This document shows, in pieces, positions 53,578 through 62,216 of a DNA stretch of 64,000 bases (positions are counted from its first letter, which is position 1; every line of letters begins with the position of its first letter). The DNA comes from Botrimarina colliarenosi (lineage in GTDB: Bacteria > Planctomycetota > Planctomycetia > Pirellulales > Lacipirellulaceae): positions 110,353-174,352 of the forward strand of contig NZ_SJPR01000002.1 in the NCBI RefSeq assembly GCF_007859955.1, given 5' to 3'. The notes under the pieces are model-generated. The model ran no database searches. It was not told the DNA's origin and saw only the letters and a program-made list of their open reading frames with translations. The translations under genes were made by a program, and so were the position numbers.

Positions 53578-56013
53578 TTAGCGACTCGAGGGCCGCCTCG
53601 TCGGAGCTTCGGCGGTCGACGCCGATTCGGTGAGTTGGAGCGTCGCATCGAGCGGGACCGAAGAGTTTCCCCCCACACCAAGGCGAAACTCGCCCGGCTC
53701 CAGAACGAGGGTCCCGTCGTTGTCGTAGTAGGCGAGATCGTCTGTCGAGAGGGCGAATTCGAGTGTCTCGCTCTCGCCCGGCTCCAGCCGGCCCCGGCGG
53801 AACGCCTTCAGCTCTCGTACCGGGCGGACGATGCTCGCGGTGACGTCCTGGACATAGAGCTGGGCGACCTCTTCCGCCACGACGCTTCCGGTGTTCGTTA
53901 GCGATACGCGGACTCCCACCGTCTGTCCCGGCCGGAGGGAAGGTGTACTCAGTTCAACGGCGCCGTAGGAAAAGGTCGTGTAGGACAGCCCAAATCCGAA
54001 CGGGTAAAGGGGGAACGGGTCGACGTCCAGGTAATGCGAGCGGTACTTCTGCAGCTCGGGGAAATCATCGCGGCCCGACCCGAGCAAGGCTCGGGTTTCA
54101 GGCAACGCCGGGCGCCCCGTGCTGGGGTGGTTGTAGTAGAGCGGGCTCTGCCCGACCTGCTTGGGGAACGTCACCGGTAGCTTGCCGCTGGGCGATTCGA
54201 CTCCCAGTAGGAGGTCCGCAATGGCGGGGCCACCCATCGTGCCGGGGTGCCACGCGTACAGCACCGCGTCCGCGACGGCAGTCTCGTCGCCAATCGTGAG
54301 GGGCCGGCCGGCAAGCACGACGAGGACCACCGGTGTCCCGGTTTGCTCAACGGCCCGGACCAGTTCACGTTGTGAACCGGGCAGTCGGAGGTTGGCGCGA
54401 CTGCGGGCCTCACCGCTGAGATTCCACCCCTCGCCGACACAGACAACCGCGACATCGGCCTCCGCGGCGGCGTCGCGAGCGGCCTCGATGCCAGCATCCG
54501 ACTCGTCAATGCTCGATGCCGCCCCGGCCGAATAGGCGACCTCTATTTCTGGGCCAAGCGCCTGCTTCAATGCGCTGAGCACGGTAACCGCCTCGTCGGG
54601 ATTGCCGTCCAGCATCCAGCAGCCGAGCTGATCGCGAGCGGCGTCGGCGAGCGGGCCGATAACAGCGACTCGCTTGAGTTCACTCGGCGTGAGCGGGAGC
54701 GTCTGCGCCTCATTCTTGAGGAGGACACAGCTTTCTCTCGCGAGTTGGCGGGCCGTTTCGCGCGGGCTCGCCTGCGACCCCGCCGGGCGCGGTTGCTCAT
54801 CACGCGGCATCGCGAAGCGGAGTTTGACACGCAGAACCCTAAGCACGGCGTCGTCGAGAGCCGCGGTGCTGACAGCTCCCGACTCAATGAGATCGACGAG
54901 ATTCTCCCGATAGGTTGTCGTCGCCATCTCCATATCAAGACCGGCCGTGAACGCGAGCCGGGCCGCTTCGCGGTGGTCCGCGGCGTAACCGTGATCGATC
55001 ATTTCGACGACAGAGCCCCAATCGCTTACGACCAGTCCATCGAAGCCCCAACCTTCCTTCAGCGTTTCGGTTATCAGTTGGTAGTGGCCGGTCGCGGGAA
55101 CGCCGTTGACGGTGCTGAAACCGGTCATAAAGGTCGCGCAGCCCACGTCTACTGCCGTATGGAAGGGGGGCAAAATGACGTTGTTCAGCTCGCTGATCGA
55201 GACCTCGGCCCGGTTGTAATCACGCCCCCCTTCGGTCAGACCGTAGCCGGCAAAGTGCTTCGCGCAGGCCGCGATCCCCTCGTAAACGGTGGCGCCGTCC
55301 GACCCCTCGGCGGGTTGCTGGTAGCCTTCAATCATGGCTGCGGCGACGGCCGATCCGAGCACTGGGTCCTCGCCGGCCGACTCGGCGACCCGGCCCCAGC
55401 GGGCGTCGCGGCCGACGTCGATCATCGGCGCGAAAGTCCAATTGACCCCTTTCGCCGACGCCTCGTCGGCGGCGATGGAGGCGGCTGCTTTGATCAGATC
55501 GGGGTCCCAGCTGGCCGCTTGGCCGAGGGGGATCGGGAAGACCATTTCGAAGCCGTGGATCACGTCGCGGGGCGTCAGCAGCGGCAAGCCGAGACGCGAC
55601 TCCTCAATAGCTATCCGCTTCGCTCGTCGGGTTTGCTCGGGGCTGCCGGTGTAGAACAGCGAGCCAATCCTGCCCGCCCGCAGGTCTTTTACCGTCTCTT
55701 CGGGGAGGTCGGCGCCGAAGACCGCGACTTGGCAAAGCTGTCCGATCTTCTCACGGAGGCTCATTTCGGCGAGCACCCGCTGTGCGATTTTGTCGACCGT
55801 GCCCGATGTCAGGTCCATGCTGACTGCGGGGAGTGCTTCTGGCTCGATCAGCGGGTCGGCGGTCTCCCCCTCGGTGGTTTCGACCTCCGGGTTGATCGCC
55901 GCGGCGTCTTCTCCGCTGGCGATCGCCGTGTACCAGCCCAAGGCGAGGACGATCCCCACGGACGCAAGGCATCGAGGCGCGAGGCGCGATCGCCGGGGGG
56001 CGTGGTGGCTCAT
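53578..56013 (-). CDS. Glycoside hydrolase family 3, beta-glucosidase type
   Basis: An 811-residue secreted enzyme counted from the ATG at 56013; an ATG at 56055 would add 14 residues. A signal peptide ends near residue 34 and an acidic spacer follows to about 65. The GH3 N-terminal barrel has KHFAGYGLTEGGRDYNRAEV and the nucleophile aspartate in GLVVSDWGSV (about D329). The C-terminal domain and an Fn3-like end (LYPFGFGLSYTTFSYGAVEL) follow. It hydrolyses beta-linked gluco-oligosaccharides from the non-reducing end; the exact linkage is not set by sequence. A LacI operator lies 74 bases upstream of the start. Confidence 0.87.
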   Translation of the reverse strand: MSHHAPRRSRLAPRCLASVGIVLALGWYTAIASGEDAAAINPEVETTEGETADPLIEPEALPAVSMDLTSGTVDKIAQRVLAEMSLREKIGQLCQVAVFGADLPEETVKDLRAGRIGSLFYTGSPEQTRRAKRIAIEESRLGLPLLTPRDVIHGFEMVFPIPLGQAASWDPDLIKAAASIAADEASAKGVNWTFAPMIDVGRDARWGRVAESAGEDPVLGSAVAAAMIEGYQQPAEGSDGATVYEGIAACAKHFAGYGLTEGGRDYNRAEVSISELNNVILPPFHTAVDVGCATFMTGFSTVNGVPATGHYQLITETLKEGWGFDGLVVSDWGSVVEMIDHGYAADHREAARLAFTAGLDMEMATTTYRENLVDLIESGAVSTAALDDAVLRVLRVKLRFAMPRDEQPRPAGSQASPRETARQLARESCVLLKNEAQTLPLTPSELKRVAVIGPLADAARDQLGCWMLDGNPDEAVTVLSALKQALGPEIEVAYSAGAASSIDESDAGIEAARDAAAEADVAVVCVGEGWNLSGEARSRANLRLPGSQRELVRAVEQTGTPVVLVVLAGRPLTIGDETAVADAVLYAWHPGTMGGPAIADLLLGVESPSGKLPVTFPKQVGQSPLYYNHPSTGRPALPETRALLGSGRDDFPELQKYRSHYLDVDPFPLYPFGFGLSYTTFSYGAVELSTPSLRPGQTVGVRVSLTNTGSVVAEEVAQLYVQDVTASIVRPVRELKAFRRGRLEPGESETLEFALSTDDLAYYDNDGTLVLEPGEFRLGVGGNSSVPLDATLQLTESASTAEAPTRRPSSR

Positions 56014-56086
56014 GGTGGTGAAAAGCGGATTTGGAGAGAGATGAGGAGCTTCCATGGTTAGCATATGACCTCAACGCCACGTCGAC

Positions 56087-56100
56087 TGCAAGCGTTTTCA
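56087..56100. promoter_or_regulatory. LacI-family operator
   Basis: TGCAAGCGTTTTCA, or TGAAAACGCTTGCA on the minus strand, one base from the site at 52376-52389. It sits between the divergent GH3 gene (start 56013) and the GH144-like gene (start 56190), so one site can serve both directions. This is the strongest sign that the glucan genes and the LacI regulator form one regulon. Confidence 0.65.
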
Positions 56101-56189
56101 TGCCTTGCTATGATGGGGTTTCTCATCTTCTGCCTCGTCACAGCCTCGTCACAGCCTCTTCGAGCCCCGCTCGTCCCACCGGGACCATC

Positions 56190-57686
56190 ATGCCGCAACA
56201 CCATGGCGCCCTGCTCGGATTCCCTCTCGTCGTCGTGGCGATCTTAGGCGCCAAGGCTCCGGCTCAGGACTTGGCGGCTTTCCGTACTGACCAGATCGCA
56301 CGGCTGCAAAACTACGTCCTCGACGCCATTCAGCCGTCGGGGCTGGTCCGCGACTCGCTCGTGCTCAACCCGGCAGCGAGCAGCTTCCACCCCGCCACCC
56401 CCGACGCGGCCGGCTTCGCACTGGTTTCGCTCGCCGCTTTCGACCAGCTGGGAACGCTCCCCAACGCCGGGCAGAAAGTGGTCGATATCCTCCGGGCTTA
56501 TAACGGGCTGACCCCCGGCGTCACGCCGCTGCGGTCGCCCAACGGGCATTACCTGCATTTCCTCGACATCAACACGGGCGGCGATCCCCCCGGTTGGGAC
56601 GACAGCTACAGCCCGATCGGTTCGGCTCTTGTGGTCGCCGGCGCCCAGTTCGCCCGAAATCATTTCGCCATGGCGGGGTCGCCGTTGGCGGGTGAGATTG
56701 ATGCGCTAACGCAGACGCTAACCGAATCGATCGATTTCAACGCGGCGATCCACCCCAGCCGCGATGGCCGGGTGTGGCTCGACATGACCAGTTCGGGTGG
56801 CGGGGCAGGGGGCGCCGTCCGGCCTTGGAACGAGTACCAGCTTGTTGTCAGCCTGGCGCTCCGACAACAAGGCAACAACGACCGCGCCGTTGCGGTCCGC
56901 CGGCAATGGCTCAACGCCCAGCTCGCGCCGAAGCAGAGCTACCAAGGGATCGTGACCGCAACGGACAGTCCGAGCGGTTTCGCTCCCGCCTTCTGGACGC
57001 AGCAGGCGCAATTCTTCAACGGCGATTTTCGAAACGACCCCAAGTTCCAGACGCTGCTAACAAACCAACAGCGGGCCGACCGTCAGTACTCGGCGCAAGT
57101 GCTCGAGGAAGCCTATCGCTACGGACTGACCGCCGGCGTCAGTCCGGACGGCTACTACGCCGACCGGATTCTCGACCACCCGGGCGAAGTCTTCTCTCCC
57201 GAGGCGGTCGCCGCCTGGGGCGATATCGAGACGCTCCTCGACTTTGCCGCCGACCAGCCGCCGGCGTCCGACCCCCGCTATCGGTACGGCTTGGTGAGGG
57301 TCTCCGACGCGCAGCCTGGTTGGGTCCCCAACGACGCAGGGCTCGTTGATCACCTGTTCCTGTTGTTTGGGCTGGTCGAAAGCCTGGAACCCTCATTCTT
57401 CGCCGAACGCGTCTTTGCTCCTTTGGCCGCCGGCGACTTTAATTTCGACGGCTCGGTCGATGCGGCCGACTACACCGTGTGGCGAGATTCGGTCGGAACG
57501 ACGAGCAACATGGCTGCCGACGCCGACCTGGATGGCGATGTCGATGTCGTCGACCGCCTTCTCTGGGCCACGAATTACGGCGCTGGATTCGGCGTGGCGA
57601 CAACCCGCAGCGTCCCCGAACCGGGCGGCTTGATCTTGGTCACTATTGGCCTCGTATGGGCGTCAGCCGGTCGACGTAATCGCTAG
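56190..57686 (+). CDS. Secreted GH144-like protein with dockerin-like and PEP-CTERM end
   Basis: A 498-residue protein from ATG 56190; the frame opens earlier but only over the operator region. A signal peptide precedes APAQ. The body aligns in pattern with the GH144 protein at 47706: PDAAGFALVSLAAFDQLG, PNGHYLHFLDINTGG, GWDDSYSPIGSALVVAG and PWNEYQLVVSLAL stand where that enzyme has its barrel motifs. It is therefore a divergent alpha/alpha-barrel member. A dockerin-like repeat (FNFDGSVDAADYTVW) and a VPEPGGLILVTIGLVWASAG anchor follow. It may be an active glucanase or a surface-bound accessory. It shares the LacI operator with GH3, and its TAG shares CTAG with the convergent gene. Confidence 0.6.
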   Translation: MPQHHGALLGFPLVVVAILGAKAPAQDLAAFRTDQIARLQNYVLDAIQPSGLVRDSLVLNPAASSFHPATPDAAGFALVSLAAFDQLGTLPNAGQKVVDILRAYNGLTPGVTPLRSPNGHYLHFLDINTGGDPPGWDDSYSPIGSALVVAGAQFARNHFAMAGSPLAGEIDALTQTLTESIDFNAAIHPSRDGRVWLDMTSSGGGAGGAVRPWNEYQLVVSLALRQQGNNDRAVAVRRQWLNAQLAPKQSYQGIVTATDSPSGFAPAFWTQQAQFFNGDFRNDPKFQTLLTNQQRADRQYSAQVLEEAYRYGLTAGVSPDGYYADRILDHPGEVFSPEAVAAWGDIETLLDFAADQPPASDPRYRYGLVRVSDAQPGWVPNDAGLVDHLFLLFGLVESLEPSFFAERVFAPLAAGDFNFDGSVDAADYTVWRDSVGTTSNMAADADLDGDVDVVDRLLWATNYGAGFGVATTRSVPEPGGLILVTIGLVWASAGRRNR

Positions 57687-58981
57687 TCAATCAGATGCAG
57701 CACGCGCGGTAGCCAGAGGGACAAGGCCGGGATAAATGTAACCGCGATCAGTGCGGCGAGCATCGCCGCAAAGAACGGCAGCATCGGACGTACGACCTGC
57801 GAGATCGGCACTTGCCCGACGCCGCAGCCGATAAAGAGGCACGTGCCCACCGGTGGGGTGCAGAGTCCGATGCAGAGGTTCACGATGATCATCACACCGA
57901 AGTGGACCGGGTGCATGCCCAACTCGGTCGCGACGGGCAAGAAGATCGGCGTAAAGATGAGCACCGCGGGCGTCATATCCATGAACGTGCCGACAACGAG
58001 CAACAGCGCGTTCATCGTCAGGAGGATGATGACGGGATTCTCCGATAGGCCGAGCATCGCGTCGCTTACGGACTGAGGGATCCCCTGAATCGTCATCACC
58101 CAACTCATGGCTTGACTGGCGCCGATCAGCAGAAAGATCACGGCGGTCGTCGAGGCCGAACGGACGCAGAGCCGCGGCAGATCGGTCAGCTTGATCTCGC
58201 GGTAAAAAACGACCGTGAGCACCAGGGCGTACAGCACAGCGATTGCCGAGGCCTCGGTGGGGGAGAAAACGCCTCCCAAGATGCCGCCCAGGACGATCAT
58301 CACAAGGAACATCGTCGGCGCCGCTTGCAGCGCGGAGGCGGCGATGCTCGGACCGCGCTCGTCCCCCTCGGCCGCGATGGCGGAAGCCGGCGTCGTGAGG
58401 CGGCACGCGACCATGATCGCCAAACCAATCAACACGCCCGGCAGGACGCCCGCCAAGAAGATCGCTGCGACCGACACGCCCCCCGCCACCAGGGCGTAGA
58501 CGATCATGATATTGCTGGGGGGGATCACCAGCCCCGTGGTGGCCGCCGTCGTGGTGACCGCCACGCTGTAGGGGCGGCCGTACCCCTTACGCACCATCTC
58601 TGGGATCAGCATGCCGCCGACGCTCGAGACCGCCGCCGTGGCGGACCCGGAGATCGCGCCGAAGAGCATGCAAGTGATCGTCGTCACATATGACAACGCG
58701 CCGCGGCGGGGCCCCACGACGGCGGACGCCAAGGCGACCAGCCGTCTCGCCATGCCCCCTTCGCCCATGAGCGCGCCGGCGAGCACGAAGAATGGGATCG
58801 CCAGCAGCGGAAAGCTCGCGATCCCGGTGCTCAGCCGTTGGGCCACGGTGTAGCACGCCGGCGTTTCCGCCAGCGAGGCGAGCGTCAGCAGCGCCGAGAT
58901 CCCGAGTGCGACAGCGATCGGAGCGCCGAGCACCAAGAGCACGCCGAAAGCAACAACTAGAATCGCGGTTTGAGGGTCCAC
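57683..58981 (-). CDS. dctM: TRAP transporter large permease (DctM)
   Basis: A 432-residue membrane protein from GTG 58981, five bases after the stop of the small permease gene; the longer frame upstream is an overlap with that gene. About 12 hydrophobic helices and the conserved IPFFVLAGALMGEGG and GAISGSATAAVSSVG motifs identify the large subunit. It imports a carboxylated substrate driven by the sodium gradient. In this neighbourhood of pectate lyases, unsaturated oligogalacturonides or uronates are the best guess. The stop codon shares CTAG with that of the convergent GH144-like gene. Confidence 0.9.
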   Translation of the reverse strand: MDPQTAILVVAFGVLLVLGAPIAVALGISALLTLASLAETPACYTVAQRLSTGIASFPLLAIPFFVLAGALMGEGGMARRLVALASAVVGPRRGALSYVTTITCMLFGAISGSATAAVSSVGGMLIPEMVRKGYGRPYSVAVTTTAATTGLVIPPSNIMIVYALVAGGVSVAAIFLAGVLPGVLIGLAIMVACRLTTPASAIAAEGDERGPSIAASALQAAPTMFLVMIVLGGILGGVFSPTEASAIAVLYALVLTVVFYREIKLTDLPRLCVRSASTTAVIFLLIGASQAMSWVMTIQGIPQSVSDAMLGLSENPVIILLTMNALLLVVGTFMDMTPAVLIFTPIFLPVATELGMHPVHFGVMIIVNLCIGLCTPPVGTCLFIGCGVGQVPISQVVRPMLPFFAAMLAALIAVTFIPALSLWLPRVLHLID

Positions 58982-58986
58982 TACGT

Positions 58987-59508
58987 TTAGGCCACCGCTT
59001 CGGGATCGTTGGGATCGACATTCGCCAGGAGTCGGACAATCCGCTCGACCCCGAACAGGATCATCCCGAGTCCGCTGATCGGGACCGCCGCGTAGACCCA
59101 CCCCATGCGAAGTCCGATTGCGGCGGTCGTTTGCCCCGAGCGGAGCGTCTCGACCATCAGGACCAAGCCGCCGTAGACGAGCACCGAGGCGGCGAAGGCG
59201 ATCACGGTCATCTCGACCGTCAGGCCGATCAGGCGACGGGCGTCGGGGTGCATCCGACTAGCGAAATAATCGACCCCGAGGTTCTCGCCGCGCGCCGAGG
59301 CGGCCGCCGCGCCGAGCATCGTCAGCCACACCAGCAGCAGCCGCGCCGACTCCTCGGTCCACCAGCTCGCGGCGCCGAGGGCGAAACGTGTAAAGACTCC
59401 CCAGGCGACGATCAGCACCAGGATCGCCAAGATCGATCCGGCCGCGGCGTCGAGCATTCGCTCGACCACCCGCGCCAATCGGAATAGCGGCGTGGTTGGC
59501 TTGTTCAT
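58987..59508 (-). CDS. dctQ: TRAP transporter small permease (DctQ)
   Basis: A 173-residue protein with four hydrophobic helices (about 23-45, 54-72, 93-115, 135-160) and the family motif VWLTMLGAAAASARGENLGV. Its ATG overlaps the stop of the substrate-binding gene as ATGA, and it is followed by the large permease after five bases. This order (DctP, DctQ, DctM) is the canonical TRAP operon. The protein couples the binding protein to the large channel. Confidence 0.87.
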   Translation of the reverse strand: MNKPTTPLFRLARVVERMLDAAAGSILAILVLIVAWGVFTRFALGAASWWTEESARLLLVWLTMLGAAAASARGENLGVDYFASRMHPDARRLIGLTVEMTVIAFAASVLVYGGLVLMVETLRSGQTTAAIGLRMGWVYAAVPISGLGMILFGVERIVRLLANVDPNDPEAVA

Positions 59509-60533
59509 TCGGTCTCCCGGACGCGGGCCATGAGCGCGCCCACGGCGGTGCCGTCGTACGAGTCGTGCATCGGCGCCACGCGCTCGGCAAAGCTCTTCGT
59601 GTCGGGATAATGCAGGTGGACGCCCGCCTCTTCAACCGCCTTCAGTGATTCCTCGGTGCGGACGCGCCACGCCTCACGTTCCCATTCGGACGACTCTTTC
59701 GCCGCCTGCCGGAGCCACGCTTGCTGCTCGGGATCGAGACGCTCCCACCAAGAGCGGCTGATCAGCAGCAGGTCCGGCACCCGGGTGTGCTCGTCGAGCG
59801 AGTACTCTTTGCAGACCTCGAAGTGGCGGCTGGTCCAGAAGCTCGGCGGGTTGTTCTCCGCCCCATCGACGAGGCCTTGCTGCAAGCCGGTGTAGAGCTC
59901 TCCAAAGGTGAGCGGCGTCGGCGACCCACCGAGCGCCTCCACCATCCGCATGGCGGTTTGGCTGTTCTGCACCCGAAGCTTCAGGCCGCGAAGATCGTCT
60001 GGCTGCAGGATGGGGGTCGACTTGGTGTAGAAGCTGCGTGCGCCGGCGTCGTACCAACAAAGCCCCATCATGCCACTGTCGTCGCCCGAGACGAGCAGCT
60101 CATCGCCGATCGGTCCGTTCAAGACGTTCCAGAACTGCTCCTCGCTGCGGAACACGTAAGGCACGCCGAAGATCGCCATTTCCGGGATAAAGCTCTCGAG
60201 CGGGCCGGTCGACGTCTTCGTCATGGCCAAGGCGCCGCGTTGCAGTAACTCGATGCACTCCGTTTCACTCCCCAGCTGTCCGTTGGGGGCGATCCGCATG
60301 CGGACGGCGCCGTCGGAGAGCTCTTCCAGTCGCTCGGCCATTCGCTCCATCGCCAAGTGGACGGGATGGCCGGTGTCGAGGCTGTGCCCCAACTTCAGGA
60401 CGACCGTGTCGCTCTTCCCGGAGGTATGCCGGCTCCGCTCAATCAGGGCGTAGGCGCAGGTCGTCAACAGGCAGCCAATCAGGACTCCGGCTGAAAGGAT
60501 TGAGGACGTTTTGGACAGGCTCGAATCGGGCAA
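59505..60533 (-). CDS. dctP: TRAP transporter substrate-binding protein (DctP)
   Basis: A 342-residue protein. I prefer the TTG at 60533, which has GAGGA six bases upstream, over the TTG at 60572. A signal segment (ILSAGVLIGCLLTTCAYALI) precedes the SBP domain, with LKLGHSLDTGHPVHLAMERM, RMRIAPNGQLGSETECIELL and the carboxylate-binding arginine region LRGLKLRVQNSQTAMRMV. The arginine of LRVQNS is the usual ligand contact. In this setting the likely ligand is a pectin-derived uronate. The stop overlaps the small permease start. Confidence 0.88.
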   Translation of the reverse strand: MPDSSLSKTSSILSAGVLIGCLLTTCAYALIERSRHTSGKSDTVVLKLGHSLDTGHPVHLAMERMAERLEELSDGAVRMRIAPNGQLGSETECIELLQRGALAMTKTSTGPLESFIPEMAIFGVPYVFRSEEQFWNVLNGPIGDELLVSGDDSGMMGLCWYDAGARSFYTKSTPILQPDDLRGLKLRVQNSQTAMRMVEALGGSPTPLTFGELYTGLQQGLVDGAENNPPSFWTSRHFEVCKEYSLDEHTRVPDLLLISRSWWERLDPEQQAWLRQAAKESSEWEREAWRVRTEESLKAVEEAGVHLHYPDTKSFAERVAPMHDSYDGTAVGALMARVRETE

Positions 60534-60693
60534 CGGATGTCCTCGAAGAGCATTGAAGTTGTGCGGGTTCAAACCCGCGGGTGATTCTCGTAAACGCTAA
60601 CCGCCACGCCGTCGGCTATCAATGGCTTTGCCGCGTCGCGACTTGGATGACCGAAAACTCTGTTCGACTCCACAACCTTGGCGCCGCCCGCGG

Positions 60694-62178
60694 CTAGCGC
60701 CGTCGGCTCACTAGCGGGGACGCAGCGCCGATGACGAGCAGCAGGCTAAGGGGCTCGGGGATCGCGACGCTCGACACGACGCCTTCTCCGTAGTGCGTCG
60801 CCCAAACGTCGTAGTCCGCCATCGTGAAGCCGGCGCCAAAGCCGTCGCGCCAGACGGTGTAGTCGCCCGCGTTGACGACCCCGTCGGAGTTGTAGTCGCC
60901 GAGGATGCCGGTCTCAAAAGCGCCGAGATCGGGCGCCAAACCCGAGAAGGGCAGACCGATGTTCTTGCCGGCGTCGATCAGGTTGCTGTCCGGCGCGAGC
61001 CGCAGGAAATCACTAACCGGTAGGCTGCCATCGGCCTGGCGTGGCCCGCGGGCGATCGTGTCGTCGAGCGACAGAAAGTCGGCCGCATTGACCGAAATGC
61101 CGTTCCACGTGTTCGATTCGCTGGTGACCCCCGACTGAAACGTGTCGGACTGACTCCCTTGCAGGGAGACGTTGTTGGTTAGCAAGTGCTTGTTAACGGT
61201 CTCGGACGCCGTCTCGTCGAATTGCCAGTTGCGGCCCGAGTCGTAGACCGTCGAGTGTTTGACGAACACCCCAAAACCGTTGCCGTTGACGTCGATACCC
61301 CGGACCTGGTTGTCCCAGGCCAGGACGCGATTGAGCGTGTGGGGCCCGGCGTCTTGGCCAAGCTTGTAACCGTTGCCGTCGCCATTGAAATTTCCGGCGG
61401 TGAGGTCGCCGTCTTCCAACGCGTCGGCGTCAAAGAACCGCGGGATCAGTTTGCCGTTGTCAAACGCCCATGAGTCTTCGACGGTGACGGCGCCAGCGAT
61501 GCTCTCCCACATGTCCCAGCCGTCGTCGGCGTTGCCCCAGGCGCGGGCGCCACGAACCACATTCCCAGGCCCCAGGTCGGTGAACTTGATGGCGAAGCCG
61601 TCGGCGTTCTCGCCATTGTTGGAGGGGTCGTAGTTCTCGTAAGAGTCCGTATTCAGGATCAGGTTGTGGGAGGCGGAGCCACTCAGTTGCGTGCCCGAGT
61701 CGCCGTTCCAGCGGGTGACCATTCGCTCGTACGTGCCGTGGCTGGCGCCGCTCCAGATGCCGTTGTCGCGGGCGTTCTCGATGGTCAAGCCACGGAGGTG
61801 GACCCAGTCGGCGCCGTCATCTACCTGGATGCCCCGGCCGCTCGACTGGCCCCAGAGGCTGTTGGACATCGACGAGAAGTCGAGCACGGGCGTCTCGTCA
61901 CCGTAGGCCCAGATGCGGAGGGGGGCGGTCTCCGTCCCCCCTTCATTGCCGCGGATCTGGATGCGGCTGCTTAGCGAGTAGGTCCCGCCGCGGACGTAGA
62001 GCGTGTCGCCCGGATCGATCTGGTCGATTGCGTAGTCAAACGTGGCCCACGCCGAGCCGATGCCGCCATTTCCGCCGTTGCTCCCTGTCGGTGAGATGTA
62101 GTATTCGGCGGCCCACGCCGAGCCCATCGAAGCGAGCACGATACTCGCTAGCGTCAAGCTAACTCTTCGAAGCGTCAT
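60694..62178 (-). CDS. Pectate lyase PL9-type, dockerin-like and PEP-CTERM end
   Basis: A 494-residue secreted right-handed beta-helix. After a signal peptide (about 1-23) the helix shows EYYISPTGSNGGNGG, then NADGFAIKFTDLGPGNVVRG and WGNADDGWDMWESI, the PL9 pattern where the lysine of DGFAIK is the likely catalytic base and the aspartates hold calcium. A dockerin-like repeat near residue 425 and an anchor IPEPLSLLLVIGAAS follow. It cleaves de-esterified pectin by beta-elimination. It lies downstream of the PL1-like gene and upstream of the TRAP genes, all leftward. Confidence 0.83.
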   Translation of the reverse strand: MTLRRVSLTLASIVLASMGSAWAAEYYISPTGSNGGNGGIGSAWATFDYAIDQIDPGDTLYVRGGTYSLSSRIQIRGNEGGTETAPLRIWAYGDETPVLDFSSMSNSLWGQSSGRGIQVDDGADWVHLRGLTIENARDNGIWSGASHGTYERMVTRWNGDSGTQLSGSASHNLILNTDSYENYDPSNNGENADGFAIKFTDLGPGNVVRGARAWGNADDGWDMWESIAGAVTVEDSWAFDNGKLIPRFFDADALEDGDLTAGNFNGDGNGYKLGQDAGPHTLNRVLAWDNQVRGIDVNGNGFGVFVKHSTVYDSGRNWQFDETASETVNKHLLTNNVSLQGSQSDTFQSGVTSESNTWNGISVNAADFLSLDDTIARGPRQADGSLPVSDFLRLAPDSNLIDAGKNIGLPFSGLAPDLGAFETGILGDYNSDGVVNAGDYTVWRDGFGAGFTMADYDVWATHYGEGVVSSVAIPEPLSLLLVIGAASPLVSRRR

Positions 62179-62216
62179 CGGTTTGCCTTCTCGTTCCGTG
62201 TGTATCGCAAAGGACG

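Noticed and set aside
53469-53681. Longer N terminus of the LacI-type protein
   Set aside because: The extra 71 residues are Arg/Pro-rich and unlike LacI; the ATG at 53468 gives the normal HTH start.
54745-56061. Long plus-strand frame of 438 codons opposite the GH3 gene
   Set aside because: It lies fully antisense to a clear GH3 enzyme, has no family match or signal peptide, and such frames are frequent in GC-rich DNA.
60590-60603. AAACGCT-containing segment upstream of the TRAP genes as a LacI operator
   Set aside because: At least five of 14 positions differ from the two good sites.
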